Assembly (NCBI RefSeq): GCF_000631985.1
Contig: NZ_JFYN01000017.1
Location: forward strand, 29,835 to 93,834
Length of the DNA: 64,000 bases
Direction: 5' to 3'
Source: Pseudomonas sp. RIT288
GTDB lineage: Bacteria; Pseudomonadota; Gammaproteobacteria; Pseudomonadales; Pseudomonadaceae
The translations under genes and the position numbers were made by a program. The notes below the pieces were generated by a model. That model searched no databases. It was not told where the DNA came from and worked only from the letters and a program-made list of their open reading frames with translations. Shown here piece by piece: positions 51,869 through 61,106 of the stretch; within the stretch, counting starts at the first letter, position 1, and each line of letters starts with the position of its first letter.

Positions 51869-53221
51869 ATGACAAAAATTAAACTGCTGTTGCTTTCCAC
51901 CCTGTCGATTTCAATCTGCGCCGGCTCCGCATTTGCGGCGGTGAGTCCTGATGAGGCGGCGAAGCTCAAGACCACGCTGACGCCCCTGGGCGCGGAAAAG
52001 GCCGGCAATGCCGATGGCTCCATTCCTGCGTGGACCGGTGGTCTGACCAAGGACGTCGCGGGTGCCAAGTTCGGCGATGTGCCGGCAGATCCGTTTCCGG
52101 GTGAAAAACCGCTGCTGCAGATTACTGCCAAAAACGCTGCGCAATATGCGGACAAGTTGAGCGAAGGCACCAAAGCACTCCTGGCCAAATACCCGGACAC
52201 GTTCCATCTGGATGTCTACCCGACTCACCGTACGGCGGCGGCGCCTGACAGCGTTTATCAAAACACCTTTGCCAATGCGACCAAGTGCAAGACCACCAGT
52301 AACGGGTTGTCGGTGGAAGGGTGCTTTGGCGGTATCCCGTTCCCCATCCCGAAAACCGGCAATGAGGTCATCTGGAACTTCCTGCTGCGGGTCGAAGCCG
52401 AGTCCATTCAGATGGGCTATGCCAACGTCATCGGCAATGCTGACGGCACGCGGACCCTGGCCAGTCGGGGCGTCGAGAACTGGCAGTACCCGTATTACTA
52501 CAAGGACGGCGCCGCCGATAAGTGGTCGGGTCAATATGCCCTGCTGCGCTTCTTGACCAACGAACCCCCGTTCAAGGCCGGCGAGTCGCTGGTGACGCAC
52601 GACAGCATCAACGCACAGGAACCACGGGAAGCCTGGCAGTACCTGGTCGGCCAGCGCCGTGTGCGTCGCGCTCCAACCGTGGGTTACGACACACCGGACT
52701 TCGTTGCTTCGGGCGCCAATTACTTCGATGAAGTGCATGGTTTCATTGGCCATCCGGATCGTTACGACTGGAAACTGGTCGGCAAGAAAGAACTGTACAT
52801 CCCGTACAACAACAACAAATTCAACGCCGAAAAACGCGACGACGCCTTTGTCGCCAACCACCTCAACTCGGACAAAGTGCGCTGGGAGCTGCATCGTGTC
52901 TGGGAGCTGGAAGCCACTGTCGCCGCCGGCAAACGCCACGCGGTGCCCAAGCGCAAATTCTTCATCGATGAAGACAGCTGGACGGTCTCGCTGGTGGATG
53001 GCTACGACGCCGAAGGCAAGCTGTGGCGCGTTTCCCAGGTGTTGCCATTCGTGGTGCCTTCCATCCCGGCAGTGGTGGTGAAACCGGTGGTGATCTACAA
53101 CCTGCAAGCCAAGACCTACAGCGTGGTGCAAAGCCTGAACGGCGAAACCTATAGCGTTATCCCGCGCAAGCCCGAGAACTTCTTTACCGGTAACTCGGTA
53201 GCGTCCGGGTCGGTGCGCTGA
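51869..53221 (+). CDS. DUF1329 periplasmic/outer-membrane-associated protein
   Basis: 450 aa. Signal peptide ending G-S-A-F-A; then the family features P-A-W-T-G-G near residue 50, Y-P-Y-Y-Y-K-D-G, R-R-A-P-T-V-G-Y-D-T-P-D and R-K-F-F-I-D-E-D-S-W. The fold is related to LolA/outer-membrane lipoprotein sorting proteins, suggesting it binds a lipophilic molecule. It lies 24 bp after the DUF1302 gene. The molecular role is not established. Confidence 0.85.
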   Translation: MTKIKLLLLSTLSISICAGSAFAAVSPDEAAKLKTTLTPLGAEKAGNADGSIPAWTGGLTKDVAGAKFGDVPADPFPGEKPLLQITAKNAAQYADKLSEGTKALLAKYPDTFHLDVYPTHRTAAAPDSVYQNTFANATKCKTTSNGLSVEGCFGGIPFPIPKTGNEVIWNFLLRVEAESIQMGYANVIGNADGTRTLASRGVENWQYPYYYKDGAADKWSGQYALLRFLTNEPPFKAGESLVTHDSINAQEPREAWQYLVGQRRVRRAPTVGYDTPDFVASGANYFDEVHGFIGHPDRYDWKLVGKKELYIPYNNNKFNAEKRDDAFVANHLNSDKVRWELHRVWELEATVAAGKRHAVPKRKFFIDEDSWTVSLVDGYDAEGKLWRVSQVLPFVVPSIPAVVVKPVVIYNLQAKTYSVVQSLNGETYSVIPRKPENFFTGNSVASGSVR

Positions 53222-53309
53222 GCCTCGCAACAGCGTATTCAAACTTGTGTTCCAGGGGCGCGGTGTCACTGACATCGCGGCCACTGAACCGCACCATCGA
53301 GGCTCGAAA

Positions 53310-54410
53310 ATGCGTATGCAAACACCAAGGTTTATCGCCATCCATTCGTTCAAGGCAGTGCTGTTGAGCGCTTCGATCGTGGCAGCACTCTTGAGCACTG
53401 TCGCAGCGGCACAAACCGATGGAATGCCGGTGCAACCGTCGATCACCAGTGCGATGGCGGCCCAGTCGGTCATGCTGAGCGTGGCGCGTGCCGGACATCG
53501 TCTGGTGGCCGTTGGCGAAAGAGGCTTCATCATTGTCTCGGATGACAATGGCAATAGCTGGTCGCAAGTCGGTTCCCCCGTCAGCGTCACACTGGTCAAG
53601 GTGCGGTTCATCGACAATGCCGAAGGCTGGGCCGTCGGGCATGCCGGGGTCGTCCTGCACACTCGGGATGGCGGAATGAGCTGGAGCAAACAGCTCGATG
53701 GTGTCCAGGCCGCCGATGTCGAATTGCAAGATGCCAAACGTTCAGGTGATGCTGAAAAAATCGCCCAGGCGCAGCAACTCGCGGACGATGGCCCCGACAA
53801 ACCGTTGCTGGACCTGCTGTTCCTGGATGCCAAAACCGGTTGGGTGATCGGCGCCTACGGCCTCGCGTTTGTCACTCATGATGGCGGGCTCAGTTGGCAG
53901 TCGATCCGTTCCCGGATCGATAACCCAAACGGGCTGCACCTCTACAGCATCGAACGGGTCGGAGCGGATCTGTTCGTCGCCGGCGAGCAGGGCACGCTGT
54001 TGCGATCCAGCAACGAAGGCCAGACGTTCGAATCGCTGACGTCGCCCTACGAGGGCACGACATTCGGGCTTCAGGCGACTCACGACGGCTCGATCCTGGC
54101 GTTCGGATTGCGTGGCAAAGCCTTCGAGTCCAGCGATCGTGGTGAAACCTGGCAGCCCCTCGACACGTTGCAGCCTGTCACCTTGACCAGCGGCTTGCGG
54201 CTTGACGATGGCTCGGTCCTGCTCGCCGATGAGTCGGGACGCGTGTTGCGTTTCGCCGATGCCAATACGAAAGCGGTTGTTCTGCCGATTGCTCAAGCCG
54301 GTTACTTCACCGGCATGGCGCAAGCCGCGAACGGCAACCTGATCATCAGTAGCGCACGCGGCATGCTGTCGTCTGCGATTGCAGCGGACTCGTCGGAGCA
54401 CACTCAATGA
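53310..54410 (+). CDS. YCF48/BNR-repeat periplasmic protein
   Basis: 366 aa. Signal peptide to about A-V-A-A-A-Q; then repeating beta-propeller blades of YCF48/sortilin type, for example G-W-A-V-G-H-A-G-V-V-L-H-T-R-D-G-G-M-S-W and G-W-V-I-G-A-Y-G-L-A-F-V-T-H-D-G-G-L-S-W. Such proteins help photosystem II assembly in cyanobacteria; in heterotrophs they accompany RND transporters and their task is unknown. ATG 53310 has GAGG upstream. Its stop overlaps the MMPL gene start (ATGA). Confidence 0.83.
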   Translation: MRMQTPRFIAIHSFKAVLLSASIVAALLSTVAAAQTDGMPVQPSITSAMAAQSVMLSVARAGHRLVAVGERGFIIVSDDNGNSWSQVGSPVSVTLVKVRFIDNAEGWAVGHAGVVLHTRDGGMSWSKQLDGVQAADVELQDAKRSGDAEKIAQAQQLADDGPDKPLLDLLFLDAKTGWVIGAYGLAFVTHDGGLSWQSIRSRIDNPNGLHLYSIERVGADLFVAGEQGTLLRSSNEGQTFESLTSPYEGTTFGLQATHDGSILAFGLRGKAFESSDRGETWQPLDTLQPVTLTSGLRLDDGSVLLADESGRVLRFADANTKAVVLPIAQAGYFTGMAQAANGNLIISSARGMLSSAIAADSSEHTQ

Positions 54411-56809
54411 ACAGCTTTACTCGTTCTGCCGAGCCTGAAACCGTCCCGAAACTCGACGAGTTTGATCCTTCTTCCGGCACGCTGGTTGAACGCCTGTTGT
54501 TCAACCATCGGCGCATCATTTTAGGTATTTGCATACTGCTGAGCCTGGTGCTCGGCTACCAGGCGCTGAGTTTGAAACTCAATGCAGCGTTCGAAAAAAT
54601 GATCCCGACGGATCACCCTTACGTGCAGAACTACCTGAAAAATCGTGGCCAGTTGGGGGAGGGTGGCAACACTTTGCGGATTGCGATCGAAGCCCGGCAG
54701 GGCAGCATTTTTGATGCCGCGTACCTGGAAACGGTCAAGAAGATCAACGATGAGGTGTTCTTGCTGCCGGGCGTTGACCGCTCGTACATGAAGTCCTTAT
54801 GGACGCCGGCTACCCGCTGGATCGGTGTGACGGAGGAGGGCTTCGACGGTGGGCCGGTGATACCTGACAATTACGACGGTTCGGTCGCCAGCCTGGAGCA
54901 GGTGCGCCAGAACGTTGAACGATCAGGGGAAGTCGGCCGGCTCGTGGCCGCCAATTTCAAATCCAGCATCGTGCTGCTGCCACTGCAGGACATCACCTCG
55001 GACGACGGTAAGCCGCTGGACTACAACGCGCTTTCCGGCCAGCTCGAACAGATTCGGGCCAAGTACGAAACCGACAACATCAAAATCCACATCACCGGTT
55101 TTGCCAAGGTGGTGGGCGACCTGATTGACGGCATGCGCCAGATGCAGCTGTTCTTCGCTGCGACGCTGGTGATCTGCGGCATCGTACTGTTCTGGTACAC
55201 CCGCTGCGTGCGCAGCACGTTATTGGTACTGCTGTGCTCGATCATCGCCGTGGTCTGGTTGCTGGGATTGCTGCCGACCCTGGGGTTTGATCTCGACCCG
55301 TATTCGATCCTTGTCCCGTTCCTAGTGTTTGCCATCGGGCTGAGTCATGGCGCCCAGAAGATGAACGGGATCATGCAGGACATCGGTCGCGGTGCGGACA
55401 AACTGGTGGCGGCACGCTTCACCTTTCGCCGGCTGTTTTTGACCGGACTGATGGCACTGGTGGCCGACGCCGTGGGTTTCGCCGTGTTGATGATCATCAA
55501 GATTCCGGTGATTCAGGATCTCGCCGTCGCTGCGACGATCGGCGTGCTGACGTTGATTTTCACCAACCTGATTCTGTTGCCGATTCTGTTGTCGTACACC
55601 GGTGTCAGCAAAGCGGCGGCTCAGCGTGAAGCTGCTAACGACAAGTTCTCGCAACCGGACGCGCTTCACGCCCGGCACCCGTTCTGGGCTTTTCTGGATC
55701 GATTCACCGAGCGCAAATGGGCGAGCGGGGCCATCCTCATCGCCGTGATGCTGGGGGTGGCCGGCTTTGCCGTCAGCCTGCATGTGAAGATCGGTGACCT
55801 GAATCCCGGGGCACCGGAACTGCGTCCGGAGTCGCGCTATAACAGCGACAACCGTTTCATGGTCAGCAACTTTTCCGCCAGCAGCGACAAGTACGTGGTG
55901 ATGGTGAAAACGCCGCAGTACTTCTGCGCCAACTATCAGACGCTGGTGTCGGTCGATGCGCTGGAAGCCCAGCTGCAACAACTGCCGGGCGTGGTGTCGA
56001 CGACTTCGTTGGCGGCGCTGAGCAAGCAGGCCGCAGCGGGCATGAATGAAGGCAGCATGACCTGGTATGAGATACCCCGTAATCAGGGGCTGTTGAACGC
56101 GATCATCACCCGCGCACCGCGAGAACTGTTCAACCAGAACTGCGACCTGCTGACGGTGTATGTCTACCTCAAGGACCACAAGGCCGACACGCTCACCAGT
56201 GTGGTGCAGGCCGTCGAGCAGTTCGCGGCGACCCATAACAGCGATCAGATCCAGTTCCTCAATGCGGCGGGCAATGCCGGGATCGAAGCGGCCACCAACA
56301 TCGTGGTGAAGCGTTCGAACGTGCAGATGCTGTTCATGGTATACGCCGCTGTCATTGCCCTGTGCTTTATCACCTTCAGATCCTGGCGGGCGGTGGTGTG
56401 TACGGTACTGCCGCTGATGCTGACGTCGATTTTGTGTGAGGCCTTGATGGTCGGTCTGAACATCGGCGTCAAGGTGGCGACGCTCCCCGTGATTGCGCTG
56501 GGGGTAGGCATTGGGGTGGATTACGCGCTGTATATTCTTAGCGTGACCCTGACCAACATCCGCAATGGCTCAAGCTTATCCGATGCTTACTACCTGGCCT
56601 TGCTCTCTACGGGAAAAGTGGTAGTGATGACGGGGATTACCTTGGGCATCGCCGTACTCACCTGGGTGCTGTCTCCCATCAAGTTCCAGGCAGATATGGG
56701 CATCCTGCTCGGTTTCATGTTCATCTGGAACATGGTGGGTGCACTGATACTGGTGCCCGCACTCGCTCATTTTCTCCTCAAGCCGAAACCGCAGAGTGTG
56801 AGCGTTTAA
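54407..56809 (+). CDS. MMPL/RND-family transporter
   Basis: 800 aa in two halves, each with one helix, a periplasmic domain and a block of five helices (first block about 245-410, second about 635-790). Paired motifs G-L-S-H-G-A-Q-K-M-N-G and G-I-G-V-D-Y-A-L-Y-I fit the HAE3/MMPL group, which moves hydrophobic or lipid-like molecules using proton force. Its four-gene setting (DUF1302, DUF1329, YCF48, MMPL) is a recurrent cassette in hydrophobic-compound degraders. Direction of transport cannot be read from sequence. It starts inside the YCF48 stop and abuts the FMN reductase gene. Confidence 0.87.
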   Translation: MNSFTRSAEPETVPKLDEFDPSSGTLVERLLFNHRRIILGICILLSLVLGYQALSLKLNAAFEKMIPTDHPYVQNYLKNRGQLGEGGNTLRIAIEARQGSIFDAAYLETVKKINDEVFLLPGVDRSYMKSLWTPATRWIGVTEEGFDGGPVIPDNYDGSVASLEQVRQNVERSGEVGRLVAANFKSSIVLLPLQDITSDDGKPLDYNALSGQLEQIRAKYETDNIKIHITGFAKVVGDLIDGMRQMQLFFAATLVICGIVLFWYTRCVRSTLLVLLCSIIAVVWLLGLLPTLGFDLDPYSILVPFLVFAIGLSHGAQKMNGIMQDIGRGADKLVAARFTFRRLFLTGLMALVADAVGFAVLMIIKIPVIQDLAVAATIGVLTLIFTNLILLPILLSYTGVSKAAAQREAANDKFSQPDALHARHPFWAFLDRFTERKWASGAILIAVMLGVAGFAVSLHVKIGDLNPGAPELRPESRYNSDNRFMVSNFSASSDKYVVMVKTPQYFCANYQTLVSVDALEAQLQQLPGVVSTTSLAALSKQAAAGMNEGSMTWYEIPRNQGLLNAIITRAPRELFNQNCDLLTVYVYLKDHKADTLTSVVQAVEQFAATHNSDQIQFLNAAGNAGIEAATNIVVKRSNVQMLFMVYAAVIALCFITFRSWRAVVCTVLPLMLTSILCEALMVGLNIGVKVATLPVIALGVGIGVDYALYILSVTLTNIRNGSSLSDAYYLALLSTGKVVVMTGITLGIAVLTWVLSPIKFQADMGILLGFMFIWNMVGALILVPALAHFLLKPKPQSVSV

Positions 56810-57400
56810 ATGACTGTCACTATCAATATCCTCGGCCTTTCAGGCAGCTTGCGTCAGCATTCGGCCCATACGGCTATCCTCAACACAGTGGCTGAACGAT
56901 TGTCCGGGCAGGTTCGACTGACGCTCCATACCCTGCAAAACATCCCGCCATACAACGAAGACGACGATGGTGTCCATTCCCCGCAAGCCGTGAGTGACCT
57001 TCGTGCAGCCGTGACTGCGGCGGATGGCGTATTGATCGGCTCGCCAGAATATAACCACGGTATGTCGGGTGTTTTGAAGAATGCGCTGGACTGGTTGTCC
57101 CGGCCCCATGGCAAGTCCGTTCTAACTGGACGCCCAGTGCTGGGTTTCACGGCTTCGCCTGCGTTTACCGGAGGAGTTCGAGCTCATCAACAACTCAACG
57201 AAACCCTCTGGGCGGTCAAGGCTGCCTTGGTGGTTTATCCCCAGATCGTCATTGGCGATGTACACAGCAAAATAGAACACGGACGGTTGGCGGATGGAGC
57301 CGCCCGGACTTTTTTGCTGGATGGTGTCGGAGCGTTGATTGAGCAGATCAATCACGCAACGAAAGAAAAATCGACTGGGATAGACCGAGGCGCTGAATGA
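56810..57400 (+). CDS. NADPH-dependent FMN reductase-like flavoprotein
   Basis: 196 aa flavodoxin fold. Phosphate-binding loop G-L-S-G-S-L-R-Q-H-S near the start and the hallmark G-S-P-E-Y-N-H-G-M-S-G-V-L-K-N-A-L-D-W at about 82-100. The family reduces FMN, quinones or chromate, and may supply reduced flavin or keep quinone intermediates reduced. Its ATG follows the MMPL stop without a gap and its stop overlaps the next start (ATGA). The physiological electron acceptor is unknown; the flavin hydroxylase in this cluster binds its own FAD and should not need it. Confidence 0.85.
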   Translation: MTVTINILGLSGSLRQHSAHTAILNTVAERLSGQVRLTLHTLQNIPPYNEDDDGVHSPQAVSDLRAAVTAADGVLIGSPEYNHGMSGVLKNALDWLSRPHGKSVLTGRPVLGFTASPAFTGGVRAHQQLNETLWAVKAALVVYPQIVIGDVHSKIEHGRLADGAARTFLLDGVGALIEQINHATKEKSTGIDRGAE

Positions 57401-58161
57401 TCAAATTCGCTGCAAATTTATCGTTGCTCTTCACTGAATTACCCTTCGAAGATCGATTTGATGCGGCGCGAGATGTTGGTTTTGAGGCGGTTGAGTTCAG
57501 CTTTCCGCAAGAGCTCTCAGCCATCACCGTTGCAAAACACCTGCATCGCACCGGTCTCCAACAGGTTTTAGCAACGGTGCCCTTGAGACCCGGAAGCAAG
57601 GGGTTGGCTGCTCTGGCAGGCCGAACAGGCGAGTTCAAGGATAATTTCCTGTGGGGGCTGGAGTATGCCGTAGCGGGCAATAGTCAACTTCTGCATGTAT
57701 TGAGCGGTGTTGTCGATAACGCTAGCTATGAGGTGGCCTGCAGTAGATTTGAAGAGAATATGAATTGGGCCATTGAGGAAGCAAGTCGCTTTAAAATCAA
57801 GCTGGTTATCGAAGCGATCAATCAAGTGTCGGTGGCGGGCTATTTTATACGCTCCTTGAATGAAGCGATCCGGTGGACGGAACGCTTGCAAGGACTGGGA
57901 TTGATTCTGGATATCTATCACGCTTCTATGGAACAACTTGATCCGATTCATTGCACTGCGCGCCATCTCGCCCAGGCTGATCATGTTCAAATTGCTGGGT
58001 TTCCAGGACGACATGAACCGGACGTTGGAAGCCTTGATGTGCGGGGAGTTTTAGCTTTACTCAGCGCTCAATCCTATACGGGCTGGGTGGGCTGTGAATA
58101 TCATCCCGTTGCCGGAACCCTTGACGGCATGGGATGGATTAATAGCTATCGAGGTCACTAG
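57397..58161 (+). CDS. Hydroxypyruvate isomerase-like TIM-barrel protein
   Basis: 254 aa xylose-isomerase-like barrel resembling Hyi: V-I-E-A-I-N-Q, L-I-L-D-I-Y-H-A-S, H-V-Q-I-A-G-F-P-G-R-H-E-P and G-W-V-G-C-E-Y-H-P. Hyi interconverts hydroxypyruvate and tartronate semialdehyde. Substitutions at usually conserved places (E-P-I-N to E-A-I-N, A-D-N-P-G-R-H to A-G-F-P-G-R-H) suggest an altered substrate. It is AT-richer than the genes before it and closes the DUF1302 operon. The 237 bp that follow hold no gene I recognise. Confidence 0.8.
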   Translation: MIKFAANLSLLFTELPFEDRFDAARDVGFEAVEFSFPQELSAITVAKHLHRTGLQQVLATVPLRPGSKGLAALAGRTGEFKDNFLWGLEYAVAGNSQLLHVLSGVVDNASYEVACSRFEENMNWAIEEASRFKIKLVIEAINQVSVAGYFIRSLNEAIRWTERLQGLGLILDIYHASMEQLDPIHCTARHLAQADHVQIAGFPGRHEPDVGSLDVRGVLALLSAQSYTGWVGCEYHPVAGTLDGMGWINSYRGH

Positions 58162-58398
58162 GTGCCGCATATCGCTTGGAAAAAGTGCGGCTAGGGTTGC
58201 AGGCGATCACAGTCATCCGGCCGCGCCAGGTTTCGCGGCGCCAGTTCGCGTACCCGCGTGGCGACACTGGTTCGCAGCGTTTATGAAGCACGCCAGCTCC
58301 CGGCGACACATCCCAATCAACGACGCGTTGCAGGACAGGTGCGACCTCGTCTTTCTAATGCGCGGTGTTTGTCGGGCTCTGATAGCTCCATGTTCAGT

Positions 58399-58800
58399 TC
58401 ATTTCAGGCTTTGTGCGCCGGCCTTGGCCACCTGCGCATCCTGCTCGGCTTTGACACCGGACACCCCGACCGCGCCGATCACCTGGCCTTCGACGATGAT
58501 CGGCACGCCGCCTTCAAGGGACGTCAGCAATGGCGCGGACAAAAAGGCATGGCGCCCGCCATTGACCATCTCTTCATAACCTTTGGATTCGCGCCGACCG
58601 AGGGCCGAGGTGCGGGCCTTTTCGGTGGCGATGTAGGCGCCAATCGGAGCGCAACCGTCGAGGCGTTCGAGGGCCAGGGGATGGCCGCCGTCATCGACAA
58701 TCACAATGGTCACGGCCCATTGGTTGCTCTGCGCTTCGGTGCGTGCCGCCGCGAGGATTTGGCTGACTTCGGTCTGGCTCAGTATGGCTTTGCTTTTCAT
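58399..58800 (-). CDS. glcG: GlcG/HbpS-family protein
   Basis: 133 aa (E. coli GlcG has 134). The conserved stretch V-I-V-D-D-G-G-H-P-L-A-L-E-R-L-D-G is followed by G-G-V-P-I-I-V-E-G-Q-V-I-G-A-V-G-V-S-G, the family signature. Function is unsettled; the family includes haem-degrading/binding HbpS. It is the last gene of the glycolate oxidase operon, overlapping the glcF stop by four bases (ATGA). Confidence 0.88.
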   Translation of the reverse strand: MKSKAILSQTEVSQILAAARTEAQSNQWAVTIVIVDDGGHPLALERLDGCAPIGAYIATEKARTSALGRRESKGYEEMVNGGRHAFLSAPLLTSLEGGVPIIVEGQVIGAVGVSGVKAEQDAQVAKAGAQSLK

Positions 58801-60038
58801 GGTGATACTCCAGTGCTCGGTGAGGGCAACGCGGCTTCGACCAGTTCGATCCAGTGCCGGACCGGGGTTCGGCCCGCACCGTCGAGGTGGGACTGGCAGC
58901 CGATATTGGCGGTGACGATGACGTCGGGGTGGCCGCTTTCCAGCGCATTCAGCTTGTTATCGCGCAATTGGCGCGACAATTCGGGCTGGGTCAGCGAATA
59001 GGTGCCCGCCGAGCCGCAACACAGGTGGCCGTCGGGAACAGCGGTCAGGTTGAAGCCCAGGCTTGTCAGTATGGCTTCAACGGCACCGCCGAGTTTTTGC
59101 GCGTGCTGCAACGTGCAGGGGCAGTGGAACGCGAGGCGCTGGTCGCTGTGTACGCCGAGCTTATCCAATGGCTCGCCACGCAGCACTTCGACCAGATCCC
59201 TGGCCAGCGCACTGACCTTTTTCGCCTTCTCGGCATACGCCGGGTCGGTGCTGAGCAGGTGACCATAATCTTTGATGAACGCACCGCAACCGCTGGCGGT
59301 TTGCACGATGGCTTCGGCACCGTTTTCAATGCTTGGCCACCACGCATCGATATTGCGGCGGGCGCGATCCAGGCCGGCCGCCTGAGCGTCGAGGTGATAA
59401 TCCACGGCGCCGCAGCATCCGGCCTCGCGGGTTGCGATGACGCTGATCCCCAGTCGATCCAGTACCCGGGCGGCGGCCGCATTGGTGTTGGGCGAGAGGC
59501 TCGGTTGCACGCAGCCTTCGAGCATCAGCACTTGCCGGGTGTGGCGCGTGACCGGGCGCGGCTTGGCCGGATAGACGTGGCGAGGCAACTTTATCTGCAA
59601 GGTGTCGGGTAACAACGCCCGGAAAACCTGGCCGCTGCTGACCAACCCTTTGAACAATCCCTGATTGGGTACGACGGCGCGTAATCCCTCGCGCAATATG
59701 CGTTGGCCGATCGGTCGCGGCACCGCTGCATCGACCACCGCCCGGCCGATGTCCAGCAAGTTGTGGTAGTCGACGCCGGAAGGGCAGGTGGTTTCGCAAT
59801 TGCGGCACGACAGGCAACGATCCAGATGCTGTTGGGTCTTCTGCGTGACCTCGTTACCTTCCAGCACCTGTTTGATCAGGTAGATACGGCCCCGCGGTCC
59901 ATCCAGTTCATCGCCCAGCAATTGATAGGTCGGGCAGGTGGCATTGCAGAAACCGCAGTGCACACACGTGCGCAGAATGCTTTCGGCTTCTTCGGCGCGG
60001 GGCAGTTGCCGGGCCTGTTTGCTTAAGGTGGTCTGCAT
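58797..60038 (-). CDS. glcF: Glycolate oxidase iron-sulfur subunit
   Basis: 413 aa. Two [4Fe-4S] ferredoxin motifs (C-V-H-C-G-F-C-N-A-T-C-P-T near 24 and C-L-S-C-R-N-C-E-T-T-C-P-S near 75), then two CCG domains (G-C-C-G-A-V and C-C-G-S-A-G-T). It passes electrons from the GlcD/GlcE flavin subunits to the membrane quinone pool. It lies three bases after glcE. Length agrees with E. coli GlcF (407 aa). Confidence 0.93.
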   Translation of the reverse strand: MQTTLSKQARQLPRAEEAESILRTCVHCGFCNATCPTYQLLGDELDGPRGRIYLIKQVLEGNEVTQKTQQHLDRCLSCRNCETTCPSGVDYHNLLDIGRAVVDAAVPRPIGQRILREGLRAVVPNQGLFKGLVSSGQVFRALLPDTLQIKLPRHVYPAKPRPVTRHTRQVLMLEGCVQPSLSPNTNAAAARVLDRLGISVIATREAGCCGAVDYHLDAQAAGLDRARRNIDAWWPSIENGAEAIVQTASGCGAFIKDYGHLLSTDPAYAEKAKKVSALARDLVEVLRGEPLDKLGVHSDQRLAFHCPCTLQHAQKLGGAVEAILTSLGFNLTAVPDGHLCCGSAGTYSLTQPELSRQLRDNKLNALESGHPDVIVTANIGCQSHLDGAGRTPVRHWIELVEAALPSPSTGVSP

Positions 60039-60041
60039 GGG

Positions 60042-61106
60042 TCAAAGCTCCGCGTACAGGCGTCCGGGGTTGAAAATTCCCCGGGGATCAAGTTGTTGCT
60101 TCAGGTTCCGGTGGTAACGCATCAGTGCCGTGGGCAGCGGTTGGAACGGGCTATCGATCACACCGTGGCTGTAGCAGGTCACGTGTCCGCCGACTTCTTC
60201 GACAACCTTGCGAATGAACACCGCTTCCGCGTCGGATTTGAGCCAGCGCTGGGCGCCCCCCCAGTCGATCAGTTGACGGCCTGGCAGGGACAGTTTCGCG
60301 GTGTTGTTAGGCAACGACAGGCGCCAAAGCGGCAAATCCTCATCAAAGAAACTCAAGCGCTGTTCGTTGAGATCGTTCCAGTACGAGGAACCGAGCAACT
60401 CGCCGCCCAAACGGTCATGGGCCGCCGCGACCGAACCTTCGCCACCTTCAAGTCGCAGGTGCAGGCGTTGGCCGTCGTGACACGCGGCGCTGATCGGCAA
60501 CGGCTGCTGCCCCCATTCGGCGAGGCGCAGCAGGGCTCGATCGCTGTCCATGTCCAGGCTGATGCTTAAAGCTTGACGCGGCTTGGGCAGGACCTTGAGC
60601 GAGACTTCGGTCACCACGCCAAGCGAGCCGTAGCTGCCGGCCATCAAACGTGACAGGTCGTAGCCGGCGACGTTTTTCATGACTTCGCCACCGAAGCGTA
60701 AATGCTTGCCGTGACCGGTGATGACGCGTGCCCCCAGGACGAAGTCCCTGACGGAACCGGACCATGGACGCCGTGGCCCCGAGAGCCCGCTGGCAATCAT
60801 CCCGCCGACGGTGGCGCCGTCGGCGAAGGAGGGTGGTTCGCAAGGCAACATCTGCTGCGCCGCGTCCAGCACTTCAGCCAGTTCTGTCAAAGGCGTGCCG
60901 CAGCGGGCGGTGATCACCAATTCGGTCGGGTCGTAGCTGACGATGCCTCGGTGGCTGCGCGTGTCGAGCACTTTGCCTGCCACATTGCGCCCAAGAAACG
61001 CCTTGCTGTTGGAGCCTTGAATGCGCAACGGTGTGGCGTTTTGCAGCGCCTGGTTGACCTGCTCCAGCAGCGAGGCGCTGTCATCGTTATCGTGTTCGCT
61101 GCGCAT
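60042..61106 (-). CDS. glcE: Glycolate oxidase FAD-binding subunit GlcE
   Basis: 354 aa. A PCMH-type FAD-binding domain (D-G-A-T-V-G-G-M-I-A-S-G-L-S-G-P, V-M-K-N-V-A-G-Y-D-L-S-R-L-M-A-G-S-Y-G-S-L-G-V-V-T-E) and a short C-terminal domain ending F-N-P-G-R-L-Y. It is the second flavin subunit of glycolate oxidase and is needed for activity in E. coli. Its ATG shares one base with the glcD stop. Confidence 0.92.
   Translation of the reverse strand: MRSEHDNDDSASLLEQVNQALQNATPLRIQGSNSKAFLGRNVAGKVLDTRSHRGIVSYDPTELVITARCGTPLTELAEVLDAAQQMLPCEPPSFADGATVGGMIASGLSGPRRPWSGSVRDFVLGARVITGHGKHLRFGGEVMKNVAGYDLSRLMAGSYGSLGVVTEVSLKVLPKPRQALSISLDMDSDRALLRLAEWGQQPLPISAACHDGQRLHLRLEGGEGSVAAAHDRLGGELLGSSYWNDLNEQRLSFFDEDLPLWRLSLPNNTAKLSLPGRQLIDWGGAQRWLKSDAEAVFIRKVVEEVGGHVTCYSHGVIDSPFQPLPTALMRYHRNLKQQLDPRGIFNPGRLYAEL

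Noticed and set aside
51911..53833. 640-codon frame opposite the DUF1329 and YCF48 genes
   Set aside because: It spans two sense genes with signal peptides and conserved motifs; it is the shadow frame of GC-rich DNA.
58162..58398. Possible decayed gene between the Hyi-like gene and glcG
   Set aside because: Short frames exist on both strands, but none resembles a known protein; I cannot support a pseudogene.
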